Assembly (NCBI GenBank): GCA_000497835.1
Contig: KI547165.1
Span: 550,082-583,000 of the forward strand
Source: a gamma proteobacterium L18
Lineage (GTDB): Bacteria; Pseudomonadota; Gammaproteobacteria; Pseudomonadales; Pseudomonadaceae
Direction: 5' to 3'
DNA: 32,919 nucleotides
The position numbers and the translations under genes are program-made. Below the pieces are notes generated by a model. The model had not been told where the DNA came from. It saw only the letters and a program-made list of their open reading frames with translations, and searched no databases. Of this stretch, positions 21,011 to 27,439 are shown piece after piece; the stretch's first letter is position 1, and each line of letters opens with the position of its first letter.

Positions 21011-21555
21011 GACCTCGACAGGTAGAGGGTCATGCGGATCCGTCCGCTCAGGTCGGTTTCATCGATGCGCTTGCGCTGCAGCTCGACGTCTTCCACCACC
21101 ACGGCCGGCAGCTGGCCCAGCAAGGCGTGCAGGAAGCGCCGCAGTTGCGGGTAGCTGCCGTGCACCGGCAACAGGATCTGGTAGCGGGCCAGGTGGGTCT
21201 TGGGGTCGATGCCCAGGGCGTAGTCGCCACGGGACAGGGCAATGTGCTCCTCGGCCGCCAGCGCATAGACCTTGTCGATGGCCACGGTGGCCTGCTGCTG
21301 GGCCGGCAGTTTGCGGTGGAACTCGTCCAGCTGGTGCTGGGGCACCACGGGGGCGGCCGCACTGCCCTGCTCTACCTGGGCCACGTACTCATCGGCCTGA
21401 CGGGTCTGCTCGCGCAGTGTGTCCAGCGCGTGCCAGGCCGGTACCAGGGTGAGCACGGCGTAGGCACCCACGGCCAGCAGCAGCCCACTGCCCACCAGAC
21501 CGGCCACGCCGATGCCCTTGAGGTGCTCGTGGATGATCAATCTATTGAGCGCCAT
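21007..21555 (-). CDS. PilO/GspM-like inner-membrane assembly protein
   Basis: The 182-residue protein has a short cytoplasmic start (MALNRLIIHEHLKG), one membrane helix (about 15-38), a coiled-coil stretch (LDTLREQTRQADEYVAQVEQ) and a ferredoxin-like domain (RYQILLPVHGSYPQLRRFLH, VVVEDVELQRKR, RIRMTLYLSRS). This layout is that of PilO. It pairs with the PilN-like protein encoded just upstream, whose gene it overlaps by 14 bases. Sequence conservation in the family is low; the call rests on topology, size and gene order. Confidence 0.7.
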   Translation of the reverse strand: MALNRLIIHEHLKGIGVAGLVGSGLLLAVGAYAVLTLVPAWHALDTLREQTRQADEYVAQVEQGSAAAPVVPQHQLDEFHRKLPAQQQATVAIDKVYALAAEEHIALSRGDYALGIDPKTHLARYQILLPVHGSYPQLRRFLHALLGQLPAVVVEDVELQRKRIDETDLSGRIRMTLYLSRS

Positions 21556-22093
21556 CGCCGATCTCCCAGGTAGCCGACAGGTTGAACTGCACCGGGTGCT
21601 CGGGCGCCTCGGCATCGATTTCGTGGTTGAGCAGCGACACGTCGCTCAATTCGTCACTGGCTTCCAGTTGGCGGTGGAACGCCAGCATGGCCTCCAGGTT
21701 GCGGGCCTGGGCGGTGATGCGCACCTGGCCCTTGTGGGCGTCGGGGGTCAGGGCCAGCAGCGCGATGTCGGTGCGCGGCAGGCCTTCGAGCATGGCGAAC
21801 AGACGCTCCCAGGGGCGACGCAGCTGTTGCGATACCTTGCGCATCTCGGCCAGGTTCTGCTCCTGCTCGCGGACCTGGGCCGGGGTCAGGCTGGCCTTGA
21901 GGCTGGCGGCGTTGTCATCGCCCAGTTGCTCGCGCGCCCGGTGCAGTTCGTGTTGTTGCTCCACGGTCTGCGCGTCCATCTGCTGTTGGGCCAGCAGGCA
22001 GCCGGCGGCCAAGGCCATGGCGGCCGCCAGCAGGCACCAGCCAAGGCCGGCGAAGCGTGGGTGAGGCTGGAAATCCAGGGTCAGGGCGCGCAT
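21542..22093 (-). CDS. PilN-like inner-membrane assembly protein
   Basis: The 183-residue protein has a short N-terminal cytoplasmic segment (MRALTLDFQP), a membrane helix (about 18-36), a long amphipathic/coiled segment (QQHELHRAREQLGDDN and following) and an alpha-beta domain (PRTDIALLALTPDAHKGQVR, FNLSATWEI). This is the PilN/GspL-C layout. Start 22093 lies one base after the stop of the PilM-like gene; the upstream start at 22132 would add a non-hydrophobic extension and was not used. With the PilO-like protein it should form the periplasmic heterodimer of the inner-membrane complex. Confidence 0.7.
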   Translation of the reverse strand: MRALTLDFQPHPRFAGLGWCLLAAAMALAAGCLLAQQQMDAQTVEQQHELHRAREQLGDDNAASLKASLTPAQVREQEQNLAEMRKVSQQLRRPWERLFAMLEGLPRTDIALLALTPDAHKGQVRITAQARNLEAMLAFHRQLEASDELSDVSLLNHEIDAEAPEHPVQFNLSATWEIGDGAQ

Positions 22094-22094
22094 G

Positions 22095-22871
22095 TCAGGC
22101 CACCGCCCGTGCCATGACGTACAAGCCGTCACGCACGCTCAACAGGTTGTCATTGAGCCCGCACACCTGAGCGTCGGGCACCTGGGCCGGTGCATCCAGC
22201 CGTGCCGGGGTGTGCACAAACAGTTGCTGGGCATCGCCGGTACCGGCCTGCAGGTGCTGTTCGCGGCCAATCAGGGCGACCAGGGCGGCGTCGCTGTCGG
22301 CACTGCCCACCGACCGCACGCCGGCCCACCGCCGTTGTTGCACGGTCAGCAGCACGCTGCGTTGTGGCTCGGCCAGCACGAACAGGAAGTCGTCGCCGGC
22401 CTGGGGCCGCACGAAGCGGTTGAACGCCACCATCAGGTACGGCTGCACCGAAGCCAGGCGCAGGCGGCGGGCCTTGGCCAGGCTGCGCAGCTGCTCCAGC
22501 AGTGCCTGGGGCATGGCGCTGGCGATACGGGGCTGCCCGGCCGGTGCCGGCGACAGGGTCACGGCCCAGGCCTGGCCAGGGGCGCCGTAGAGGTCCTCAA
22601 GGCAGGCATGGGTGAATGCCAGCAACTCGTCAGGGCGTTGGATCTGCTCGCTCCAGGGCACCAGGCAGAAGCGGCACAGGTGGGCCGACAGCACCACGTG
22701 CAGCGAGGCACGCCCCGGGGCGTGTTCGCTGAGCAGGCGTTGCAGGGTGTCCAGCGCCACGGCCCAGGCACCCGGGCCTTCGTCGATGAAACCGACGCTG
22801 CCCAGCCAGCGCAGTTGGCTGCCCTGACGCATCCCCAGGCCGACGCTGCTGGCGCCGAGCACGGCAATCAT
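22095..22871 (-). CDS. Divergent PilM/MshI-like cytoplasmic protein
   Basis: The 258-residue soluble protein has no membrane helix or signal. The chain starts MIAVLGASSVGLGMRQGSQL and shows segments such as FLFVLAEPQRSVLLTVQQRR and QVCGLNDNLLSVRDGLYVMA that fit a degenerate actin-like fold. I see no clear nucleotide-binding phosphate loops. The assignment rests mainly on position: between the ATPase and PilN-like genes, where pilM/mshI normally sits. PilM docks the cytoplasmic end of PilN. Start 22871 follows the gspE stop by four bases; a longer start inside gspE was rejected. Confidence 0.6.
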   Translation of the reverse strand: MIAVLGASSVGLGMRQGSQLRWLGSVGFIDEGPGAWAVALDTLQRLLSEHAPGRASLHVVLSAHLCRFCLVPWSEQIQRPDELLAFTHACLEDLYGAPGQAWAVTLSPAPAGQPRIASAMPQALLEQLRSLAKARRLRLASVQPYLMVAFNRFVRPQAGDDFLFVLAEPQRSVLLTVQQRRWAGVRSVGSADSDAALVALIGREQHLQAGTGDAQQLFVHTPARLDAPAQVPDAQVCGLNDNLLSVRDGLYVMARAVA

Positions 22872-22875
22872 GTGA

Positions 22876-24582
22876 TCACGCGACAAAAGTGACACGATTG
22901 ATCTCCTCCAGGGTGGTGCGGCCCTCGCGGACCAGTTCCAGCGCCGACTCGCGCAGCAAGCGCAGGCCACGGCTGCAGGCGTGGGCCTTGATGCGGGCGA
23001 TGGGTTGGCGTTCGACGATCATCTGCCGCAGTTCGTCGTCCAGGTGCAGCAGTTCGGCAATCGCCGTGCGCCCGCGGTAGCCGGTGCCGCGGCAATGGCC
23101 ACAGCCCTTGCCGTGGACAAAGTGGTAGTGACCCACCTGCGCCGGGTTCAGGCCGGCGGCCAGCAGGGTTTCCTCGTCCGGGGTCACCGGGGCGCTGCAA
23201 TGGCTGCACACCAGGCGAATCAGGCGCTGGGCCAGCACCGCGTTGAGGGCCGAGACCAGGCTGTAGGGGTCGATTTCCATCTGGGTAAAGCGGCCAATCA
23301 CGTCGAACACGTTGTTGGCGTGGATGGTGGTGAACACCAGGTGGCCGGTCAGCGCCGATTGCACGGCAATTTGCGCGGTGTCGGGGTCGCGGATCTCGCC
23401 GACCATGATCTTGTCCGGGTCATGGCGCAGGATCGAGCGCAGGCCGCGGGCGAAAGTCAGGCCCTTCTTCTCGTTGACCGGGATCTGCAGCACGCCGGGC
23501 AGTTGGTATTCCACCGGGTCTTCGATGGTGATGATCTTGTCCACGCCATGGTTGATCTCGGTGATCATGGCGTACAGGGTGGTGGTCTTGCCGCTGCCGG
23601 TGGGGCCGGTCACCAGCACCATGCCGTAGGGCTCGGCGGCCAGGCGGCGCAGGCTGCGCAGGGTTTCGTCGGCAAAGCCCAGGGCTTGCAGCTGCACGCC
23701 GCTGACCTTGTCGCTCAGGTCCTGTTTGTCCAGCACCCGCAGCACGGCGTCTTCCCCGAAGATGCTGGGCATGATCGAGATGCGGAAGTCGATCTGGCGG
23801 CCGTTGATGCCCACCTTGAAGCGGCCGTCCTGGGGCACGCGCTTCTCGCCGATGTCCAGTTCGGCCATCACCTTGACCCGGGAAATTACCTGTTCGGCGA
23901 ACTCGCAGCCCTGGATCTTGCTGATGTTGTTGAGCACGCCGTCGATGCGGTACTTGATGGCCAGGCCCGTGCCGGTGGTGCCCAGGTGGATGTCACTGGC
24001 GTGCATCTTCAGGGCGTCGTAGAGGGTGGAGTTGACCAGCTTGACCACGGTGCTGGCGTCTTCGCTGATGCTGGCCAGCGACAGGCTGTGCAGGCTGTCG
24101 TTGCTGGCACTGGCGTCGGCCTGGGCGTCGAGGGCGTCCACGGCGTGGAAGCTTTCCTCGTGGCGGGCCAGGTAGGCCTTGAGGTCGTCCGACTGCGCCA
24201 GGTACAGCGGTGCGCCGCGCAGGGCTTCGTCGATCCAAGTCAGGCGGGAAGTGTCGAAGGGGTCGGCGAACACGCCCACCAGCTGGCCGTCGTGGTGCAG
24301 CAGCACGAACTCGCGCTTGATGGCCTGGGCCAGGCTGACACGGTCAAAGGCGGGGGTGGCGGCAAACAGGCTGGCGGTGTCCAGCACCGGGTAATGCAGA
24401 GTCTGTCCCAGGCAGGCGACGAAGGCCGGGCCTGCCAGTTCGCTCAGCGTCTGCAGCGATTGCAGCATGCGCTCGCCGGACTGGGCGGCATCGTTTTTGG
24501 CCAGGGCCAATTGTTCACGGTTGAATCGAGTCGGTGCGGGGGCCGGCAACGGCGGCTCCACGGCGAGTGACAAACGTTCCAT
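22876..24582 (-). CDS. gspE: Secretion/pilus assembly ATPase, GspE/PilB family
   Basis: This 568-residue cytoplasmic motor has an N-terminal T2SSE_N-like domain (about 30-150) and a middle region with the HASDIHL motif. The RecA-like ATPase has Walker A GPTGSGKTT near 325, an Asp box (TIEDPVEYQLP), Walker B (MVGEIRDPDTAQIA) and a His box (GHLVFTTIHAN). A C-terminal tetracysteine zinc site follows (CSHC ... CGHC), typical of GspE and PilB assembly ATPases. All catalytic elements are present. It starts 66 bases after the lone receiver gene with no clear promoter between, so both are probably in one transcript that runs on to csgG. It powers pseudopilus extension. Confidence 0.93.
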   Translation of the reverse strand: MERLSLAVEPPLPAPAPTRFNREQLALAKNDAAQSGERMLQSLQTLSELAGPAFVACLGQTLHYPVLDTASLFAATPAFDRVSLAQAIKREFVLLHHDGQLVGVFADPFDTSRLTWIDEALRGAPLYLAQSDDLKAYLARHEESFHAVDALDAQADASASNDSLHSLSLASISEDASTVVKLVNSTLYDALKMHASDIHLGTTGTGLAIKYRIDGVLNNISKIQGCEFAEQVISRVKVMAELDIGEKRVPQDGRFKVGINGRQIDFRISIMPSIFGEDAVLRVLDKQDLSDKVSGVQLQALGFADETLRSLRRLAAEPYGMVLVTGPTGSGKTTTLYAMITEINHGVDKIITIEDPVEYQLPGVLQIPVNEKKGLTFARGLRSILRHDPDKIMVGEIRDPDTAQIAVQSALTGHLVFTTIHANNVFDVIGRFTQMEIDPYSLVSALNAVLAQRLIRLVCSHCSAPVTPDEETLLAAGLNPAQVGHYHFVHGKGCGHCRGTGYRGRTAIAELLHLDDELRQMIVERQPIARIKAHACSRGLRLLRESALELVREGRTTLEEINRVTFVA

Positions 24583-24648
24583 GACCTGCTCTCCAACGCC
24601 CGGGGCCGGGTGGCCCTATCGACGCGTCGGGGGAGGTCCGCCGCGTCA

Positions 24649-25182
24649 CTAATCCCCGGTAAGCAGTTGCTCGTCGTCGGAAGCCAAGGGGCGCATGCCA
24701 TGCCGGCGGCGATCCCCCAACACCCAACTGCCGTCATACAACTGCAGCGGGAAACTCTCGTGCTTGCTCTGGCGGCGTTCGACGAAGCCTTCGGACATGG
24801 TTACCCCGGCACGGGGCTCACGTTTGAAACCCAGCAGGTCACACACGGCTCGGGCCAGCTCCGCCAACGGAAACGGCTTGAACAGGATGTGGCTGACCCC
24901 CAGGTCGCGGGCCCGCTCACAGACCTCGGCGGTCGGGTGGGCGGTGATCAGCACGTAAAAACACTTCCTGTCCTGGCGGACGGCATCGAGTACCTGGAAA
25001 CCTTCCATATCGGGCAAACGGTAATCGAGCACCATGACGTCGGGGTCGAAGCTTTCGGCCATGCCGATCGCCTTTGCCCCGTCGTGGGCAACACGGACAT
25101 CCAGGCCTTGCGCCTGGAGGTACACTTCCAGGTTCTGCGCAAGGATCTGTTCGTCTTCCACAACCAGTATTCTGTTAAACAA
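24649..25182 (-). CDS. Stand-alone receiver-domain protein with a short tail
   Basis: The 177-residue product has a complete receiver domain (about 3-122): E9/D10, phospho-acceptor D53, a Thr in LITAHP and K in FKPF. A tail of about 55 residues rich in Arg and acidic residues shows no DNA-binding or enzyme domain. The receiver resembles MnxR's closely (ILVVEDEQILAQNLEVYL against ILLVEDDEILAQNIQTYL), so it may take phosphate from the same kinases. No ATG fits. A TTG at 25182 with GGAG six bases upstream starts exactly at the beginning of the receiver. It is first gene of the secretion/csgEFG operon behind a sigma-54 promoter. It could be a phosphate sink or a post-translational switch on the ATPase. 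Confidence 0.8.
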   Translation of the reverse strand: MFNRILVVEDEQILAQNLEVYLQAQGLDVRVAHDGAKAIGMAESFDPDVMVLDYRLPDMEGFQVLDAVRQDRKCFYVLITAHPTAEVCERARDLGVSHILFKPFPLAELARAVCDLLGFKREPRAGVTMSEGFVERRQSKHESFPLQLYDGSWVLGDRRRHGMRPLASDDEQLLTGD

Positions 25183-25244
25183 GGTCGACTCCGTGGAACT
25201 CTCAGGTCGGTTGACCGGTCGAAGCGCGCCCTCACAAGGACAGG

Positions 25245-25260
25245 AGCACACTTCATGCCA
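25245..25260 (-). promoter_or_regulatory. Sigma-54 promoter of the receiver/secretion/csgEFG operon
   Basis: The minus-strand sequence TGGCATGAAGTGTGCT has GG-N10-GC spacing and the same -24 heptamer as the promoter at 26100-26114. The -12 element GTGCT is slightly off consensus. The start of transcription would be near 25234, about 50 bases before the TTG start codon. Confidence 0.6.
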
Positions 25261-25330
25261 GACACGATGACGCTTTTTTACCGCGCTAACCCATTGATTT
25301 TGCTGTGCCTGCGTTGGCTCTGAAAATCCT

Positions 25331-25348
25331 TTCCCCAGAAGTGGGGAA
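25331..25348. promoter_or_regulatory. Dyad TTCCCCA-N4-TGGGGAA upstream of the secretion operon
   Basis: A perfect seven-base inverted repeat with a four-base centre (GAAG), about 70 bases upstream of the -24 element at 25260. It is one of two tandem copies, centred about 43 bases (four helical turns) apart, as expected for activator sites. Confidence 0.6.
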
Positions 25349-25374
25349 CCGTCGTGGTGATAGCACTATGATAT

Positions 25375-25390
25375 CCCCCATTAGTGGGGA
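25375..25390. promoter_or_regulatory. Second dyad CCCCA-N4-TGGGG upstream of the secretion operon
   Basis: CCCCCATTAGTGGGGA repeats the dyad at 25331 and overlaps the stop codon of the SCO-like gene (25381-25383). It shares AGTGGGG with that neighbour and has the same spacing as the dyad at 9308. Confidence 0.55.
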
Positions 25391-26055
25391 CAATCCTCAG
25401 ACAACATAGTCTGCCCATCGCAAACCACTTGAAAAACTTTGACCAGAGGGCCATCGCCCGAGTTCGTTCCGGCTACCACGGTGCGCCGGCGCTCGCGGTT
25501 CAGGCTGCTCAGGGTCTCCACCTCCCGCACCAGCTCGGCCGGTTCGGCCAGGCCGTAGTAGCCGGTCCATTGCGGCTTGTCACCGTCACCTACCAATATC
25601 AGCGGCAACGTTTCATCCAGGCCCAGCGGCCTTCCCACCAGGCCCTGCACGGTGGCCTGCACCGCCTGTGGCGTGCCGGTCAGCCAGCGCCAGCCTGGGC
25701 CTGCGCCATACTGCGCGGCGTACGCCGCCAGCCGTGGCGGGTCATCGCGCCAGGGGTCTAGGCTCAGCGACACCAGCTGCACGTCCTTGCCTACCCGCGG
25801 GCCCAACAGTGCGTGCATCTGGGTCATCACCCGTGGCACCTGGGCGCAAGGGCCGGCGCACCGGCTGTAGACGAACCCCAGCACCACGATCTTGTGGGCC
25901 AGCAGGTCGCGTTCCAGCCGCACCGTTTGTCCCGCCTGATCGAGCAACGGCACGTCGGCGAAATTCACCCGGGTATTCTCCAGCCGCTGCCCCGGGGCGC
26001 ACGCCACCAGCAGCGCGCAGGCGCTCAACAGCCATGACACCGGCCTCTGAAACAT
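25381..26055 (-). CDS. SCO/SenC-like lipoprotein lacking the copper-ligand histidine
   Basis: The 224-residue protein has a lipoprotein signal (lipobox LVAC, Cys19) and a SCO-type thioredoxin fold with C66-AGP-C70, LSLDPWRDDPP and a GPGWRWLTG segment. In copper-binding SCO proteins a conserved His follows (D-H-T or D-H-N). Here the corresponding stretch reads LDETLPLILVGDGD, with Glu148 in its place. The fused SCO protein at 3381-4463 keeps this His. It may therefore act as a thiol reductase or assembly factor rather than a copper donor. The start at 26055 is set by GAGGTG upstream and the lipobox. It has its own sigma-54 promoter and a palindromic site, so it likely belongs to the same regulon as mcoA. 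Confidence 0.8.
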   Translation of the reverse strand: MFQRPVSWLLSACALLVACAPGQRLENTRVNFADVPLLDQAGQTVRLERDLLAHKIVVLGFVYSRCAGPCAQVPRVMTQMHALLGPRVGKDVQLVSLSLDPWRDDPPRLAAYAAQYGAGPGWRWLTGTPQAVQATVQGLVGRPLGLDETLPLILVGDGDKPQWTGYYGLAEPAELVREVETLSSLNRERRRTVVAGTNSGDGPLVKVFQVVCDGQTMLSEDCPH

Positions 26056-26099
26056 AGTGCACCTCATTCGCGCTGACAACGTGCTACGCAATCGTTTAC

Positions 26100-26114
26100 G
26101 CAATCACCATGCCA
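26100..26114 (-). promoter_or_regulatory. Sigma-54 promoter of the SCO-like lipoprotein gene
   Basis: The minus-strand sequence TGGCATGGTGATTGC has a strong -24 and TTGC -12 with exact GG-N10-GC spacing. It lies about 45 bases before the start codon at 26055. Confidence 0.75.
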
Positions 26115-26162
26115 TCCGCTGTTGCATTGCCTTTCAAGGGCTTATGGAAACTAGTTCATGCA

Positions 26163-26180
26163 GTGGGGCATATGCCCCAC
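26163..26180. promoter_or_regulatory. Perfect 18-base palindrome GTGGGGCATATGCCCCAC
   Basis: The palindrome lies about 50 bases upstream of the -24 element at 26114, just after the transglycosylase stop. Its GGGG-N6-CCCC order is reversed relative to the 9308/25333/25376 dyads but matches the site at 26834. Such a long perfect palindrome in a promoter region is a strong candidate for a dimeric regulator's operator. Confidence 0.65.
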
Positions 26181-26194
26181 CCGTTTCCCCGCTT

Positions 26195-26803
26195 TCAGTC
26201 CTGGGCCAGGCCCTGCAAACGCCGGTATTGGCGCAGCACATTGGGCACATAACGCTGGGTTTCAGCGAACGGCGGTATCACCTTGCCGCGGCTTAGCACG
26301 GCTTCCGGGCCGGCGTTATAGGCGGCCACCGCCAGCGCCATGTCATTGTCGAACAGGGTCATCAGGCGCTTGAGGTAGCGCGCGCCGCCCTGGATGTTGG
26401 CGGCCGGGTCAAAGACGTCAGCCACCCCCAGTTCCCGCGCCGTTTCCGGCATCAGTTGCATCAGGCCACCGGCACCCTTGGGTGACCTGGCCTTGGGGTT
26501 GTAGTGGGATTCGTTGTCGATCACCGCGTGCAGCAGCGCCGCAGGCAGTTGATTGGCGACAGCCGCAGCCTGCACGACTTCGGCGAACGGCGCGCTGGCG
26601 ATCATCTGCGGTGAACTGGGCGTGAAACTGGCGGCGGCAGCGACGCTGGCCGGCTCGCGGATGACGCGCTCGTAGTGGCGCCCAGGGCGCATCACATTGG
26701 ACAACACATAACCGCCGTTGGCGTCCCGGGACACGTACATATCGGCCTGGGCGGCGCCGCTGATGGCCAGGCTGGCCAGCAAGAGCGTGGTAGTGATTCG
26801 CAT
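26195..26803 (-). CDS. Exported lytic transglycosylase (Slt/MltE-like)
   Basis: The 202-residue protein has a signal peptide (about 1-20, ending AQA). A short DUF4124-like segment (DMYVSRDANGGYVLSNVMR) precedes a C-terminal goose-lysozyme-like domain with the catalytic Glu in VIDNESHYNP, GLMQLMPETARELGV, and AVAAYNAGPEAV. It cleaves peptidoglycan glycan strands. Enzymes of this type often accompany pili and secretion machines, opening the wall for the pseudopilus and secretin. It is divergent from gspG and close to the secretion operon, with its own sigma-54 promoter, so a dedicated role is likely. Start 26803 has GGGGAG eight bases upstream. Confidence 0.88.
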   Translation of the reverse strand: MRITTTLLLASLAISGAAQADMYVSRDANGGYVLSNVMRPGRHYERVIREPASVAAAASFTPSSPQMIASAPFAEVVQAAAVANQLPAALLHAVIDNESHYNPKARSPKGAGGLMQLMPETARELGVADVFDPAANIQGGARYLKRLMTLFDNDMALAVAAYNAGPEAVLSRGKVIPPFAETQRYVPNVLRQYRRLQGLAQD

Positions 26804-26833
26804 GGTGGTTCTCCCCTGCGCCGCTCCCGGAAA

Positions 26834-26850
26834 GTGGGGGTTATGCCCCA
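26834..26850. promoter_or_regulatory. GTGGGG-N6-CCCCA dyad between divergent transglycosylase and gspG
   Basis: GTGGGGGTTATGCCCCA follows the pattern of the palindrome at 26163. It falls about 14-30 bases downstream of the predicted transglycosylase start of transcription but about 145 bases before the gspG start codon. It may therefore serve the plus-strand gspG-gspF promoter, or both. Confidence 0.5.
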
Positions 26851-26875
26851 ATGGCAGCGGTCGAAGGGGTAGTAC

Positions 26876-26890
26876 GCAAAGGTCGTGCCT
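26876..26890 (-). promoter_or_regulatory. Sigma-54 promoter of the transglycosylase gene
   Basis: The minus-strand sequence AGGCACGACCTTTGC has -24 GGCACG and -12 TTTGC with exact spacing. The start of transcription would be near 26864, leaving a 5' leader of about 60 bases. Confidence 0.6.
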
Positions 26891-26992
26891 ATTCTCCAAC
26901 CTATTGAATTCATTGGTACTTATCAGTTTATGCGGGGATTAGCATGGCATTTGCATCACCCCAGCACCGGTACTAACCCCCACGAGGTCACC

Positions 26993-27424
26993 ATGAAACC
27001 GATAAGCCTGCGTCTGCCCCGACGCCACCGTGGTTTTACCCTGCTTGAACTGCTGGTGGTACTGGTGGTGCTGGGCCTGCTGGCCGGCATCGTCGCGCCC
27101 AAATATTTTGCCCAACTGGGCCGCTCCGAAACCAAGGTTGCCAAGGCGCAGATAGAAGGCCTGGGCAAGGCGCTGGACCTGTATCGCCTGGAGGTGGGCC
27201 ACTACCCGTCCTCAGAACAAGGTTTGCAGGCGCTGATCAGCGCGCCCCCCGAGGAAAGCCACTGGACCGGCCCCTACCTGCAGAAAAAACTGCCGCAGGA
27301 CCCTTGGGGCCGCAACTATGTGTACCGCTACCCGGGTGAGCACAGCGAGTACGACCTGTTCTCCCTGGGCAAGGACGGCCAACCCGGTGGTGACGGTGAA
27401 AACGCTGAAGTGACCAATTGGTAA
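26993..27424 (+). CDS. gspG: Major pseudopilin GspG
   Basis: The 143-residue protein has a basic leader ending RHRG, then FTLLELLVVLVVLGLLAGIVAP, with the prepilin cleavage site after Gly14 and mature Glu5. The soluble domain has the GspG landmarks KAQIEGLGKALDLYRLEVGH, YPSSEQGLQAL, PWGRNYVYRYPGEHSEYDLF and the C-terminal calcium-loop GKDGQPGGDGENAEVTNW. Length and motifs are those of true type II secretion major pseudopilins rather than type IV pilins. It heads a two-gene unit with gspF. The start at 26993 has GAGGT about seven bases upstream. Cleavage would need PilD from elsewhere in the genome. Confidence 0.94.
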   Translation: MKPISLRLPRRHRGFTLLELLVVLVVLGLLAGIVAPKYFAQLGRSETKVAKAQIEGLGKALDLYRLEVGHYPSSEQGLQALISAPPEESHWTGPYLQKKLPQDPWGRNYVYRYPGEHSEYDLFSLGKDGQPGGDGENAEVTNW

Positions 27425-27439
27425 TCATGAGGGACGGCC

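Noticed and set aside
24583..24648. Terminator or separate promoter between the receiver gene and gspE
   Set aside because: No hairpin followed by a T run and no promoter-like elements could be identified in these 66 bases.
26935..26948. Sigma-54 promoter for gspG (CGGGGATTAGCATGGC region)
   Set aside because: GG-N10-GC spacing exists, but both elements are poor matches to consensus, so no promoter is called for gspG-gspF.
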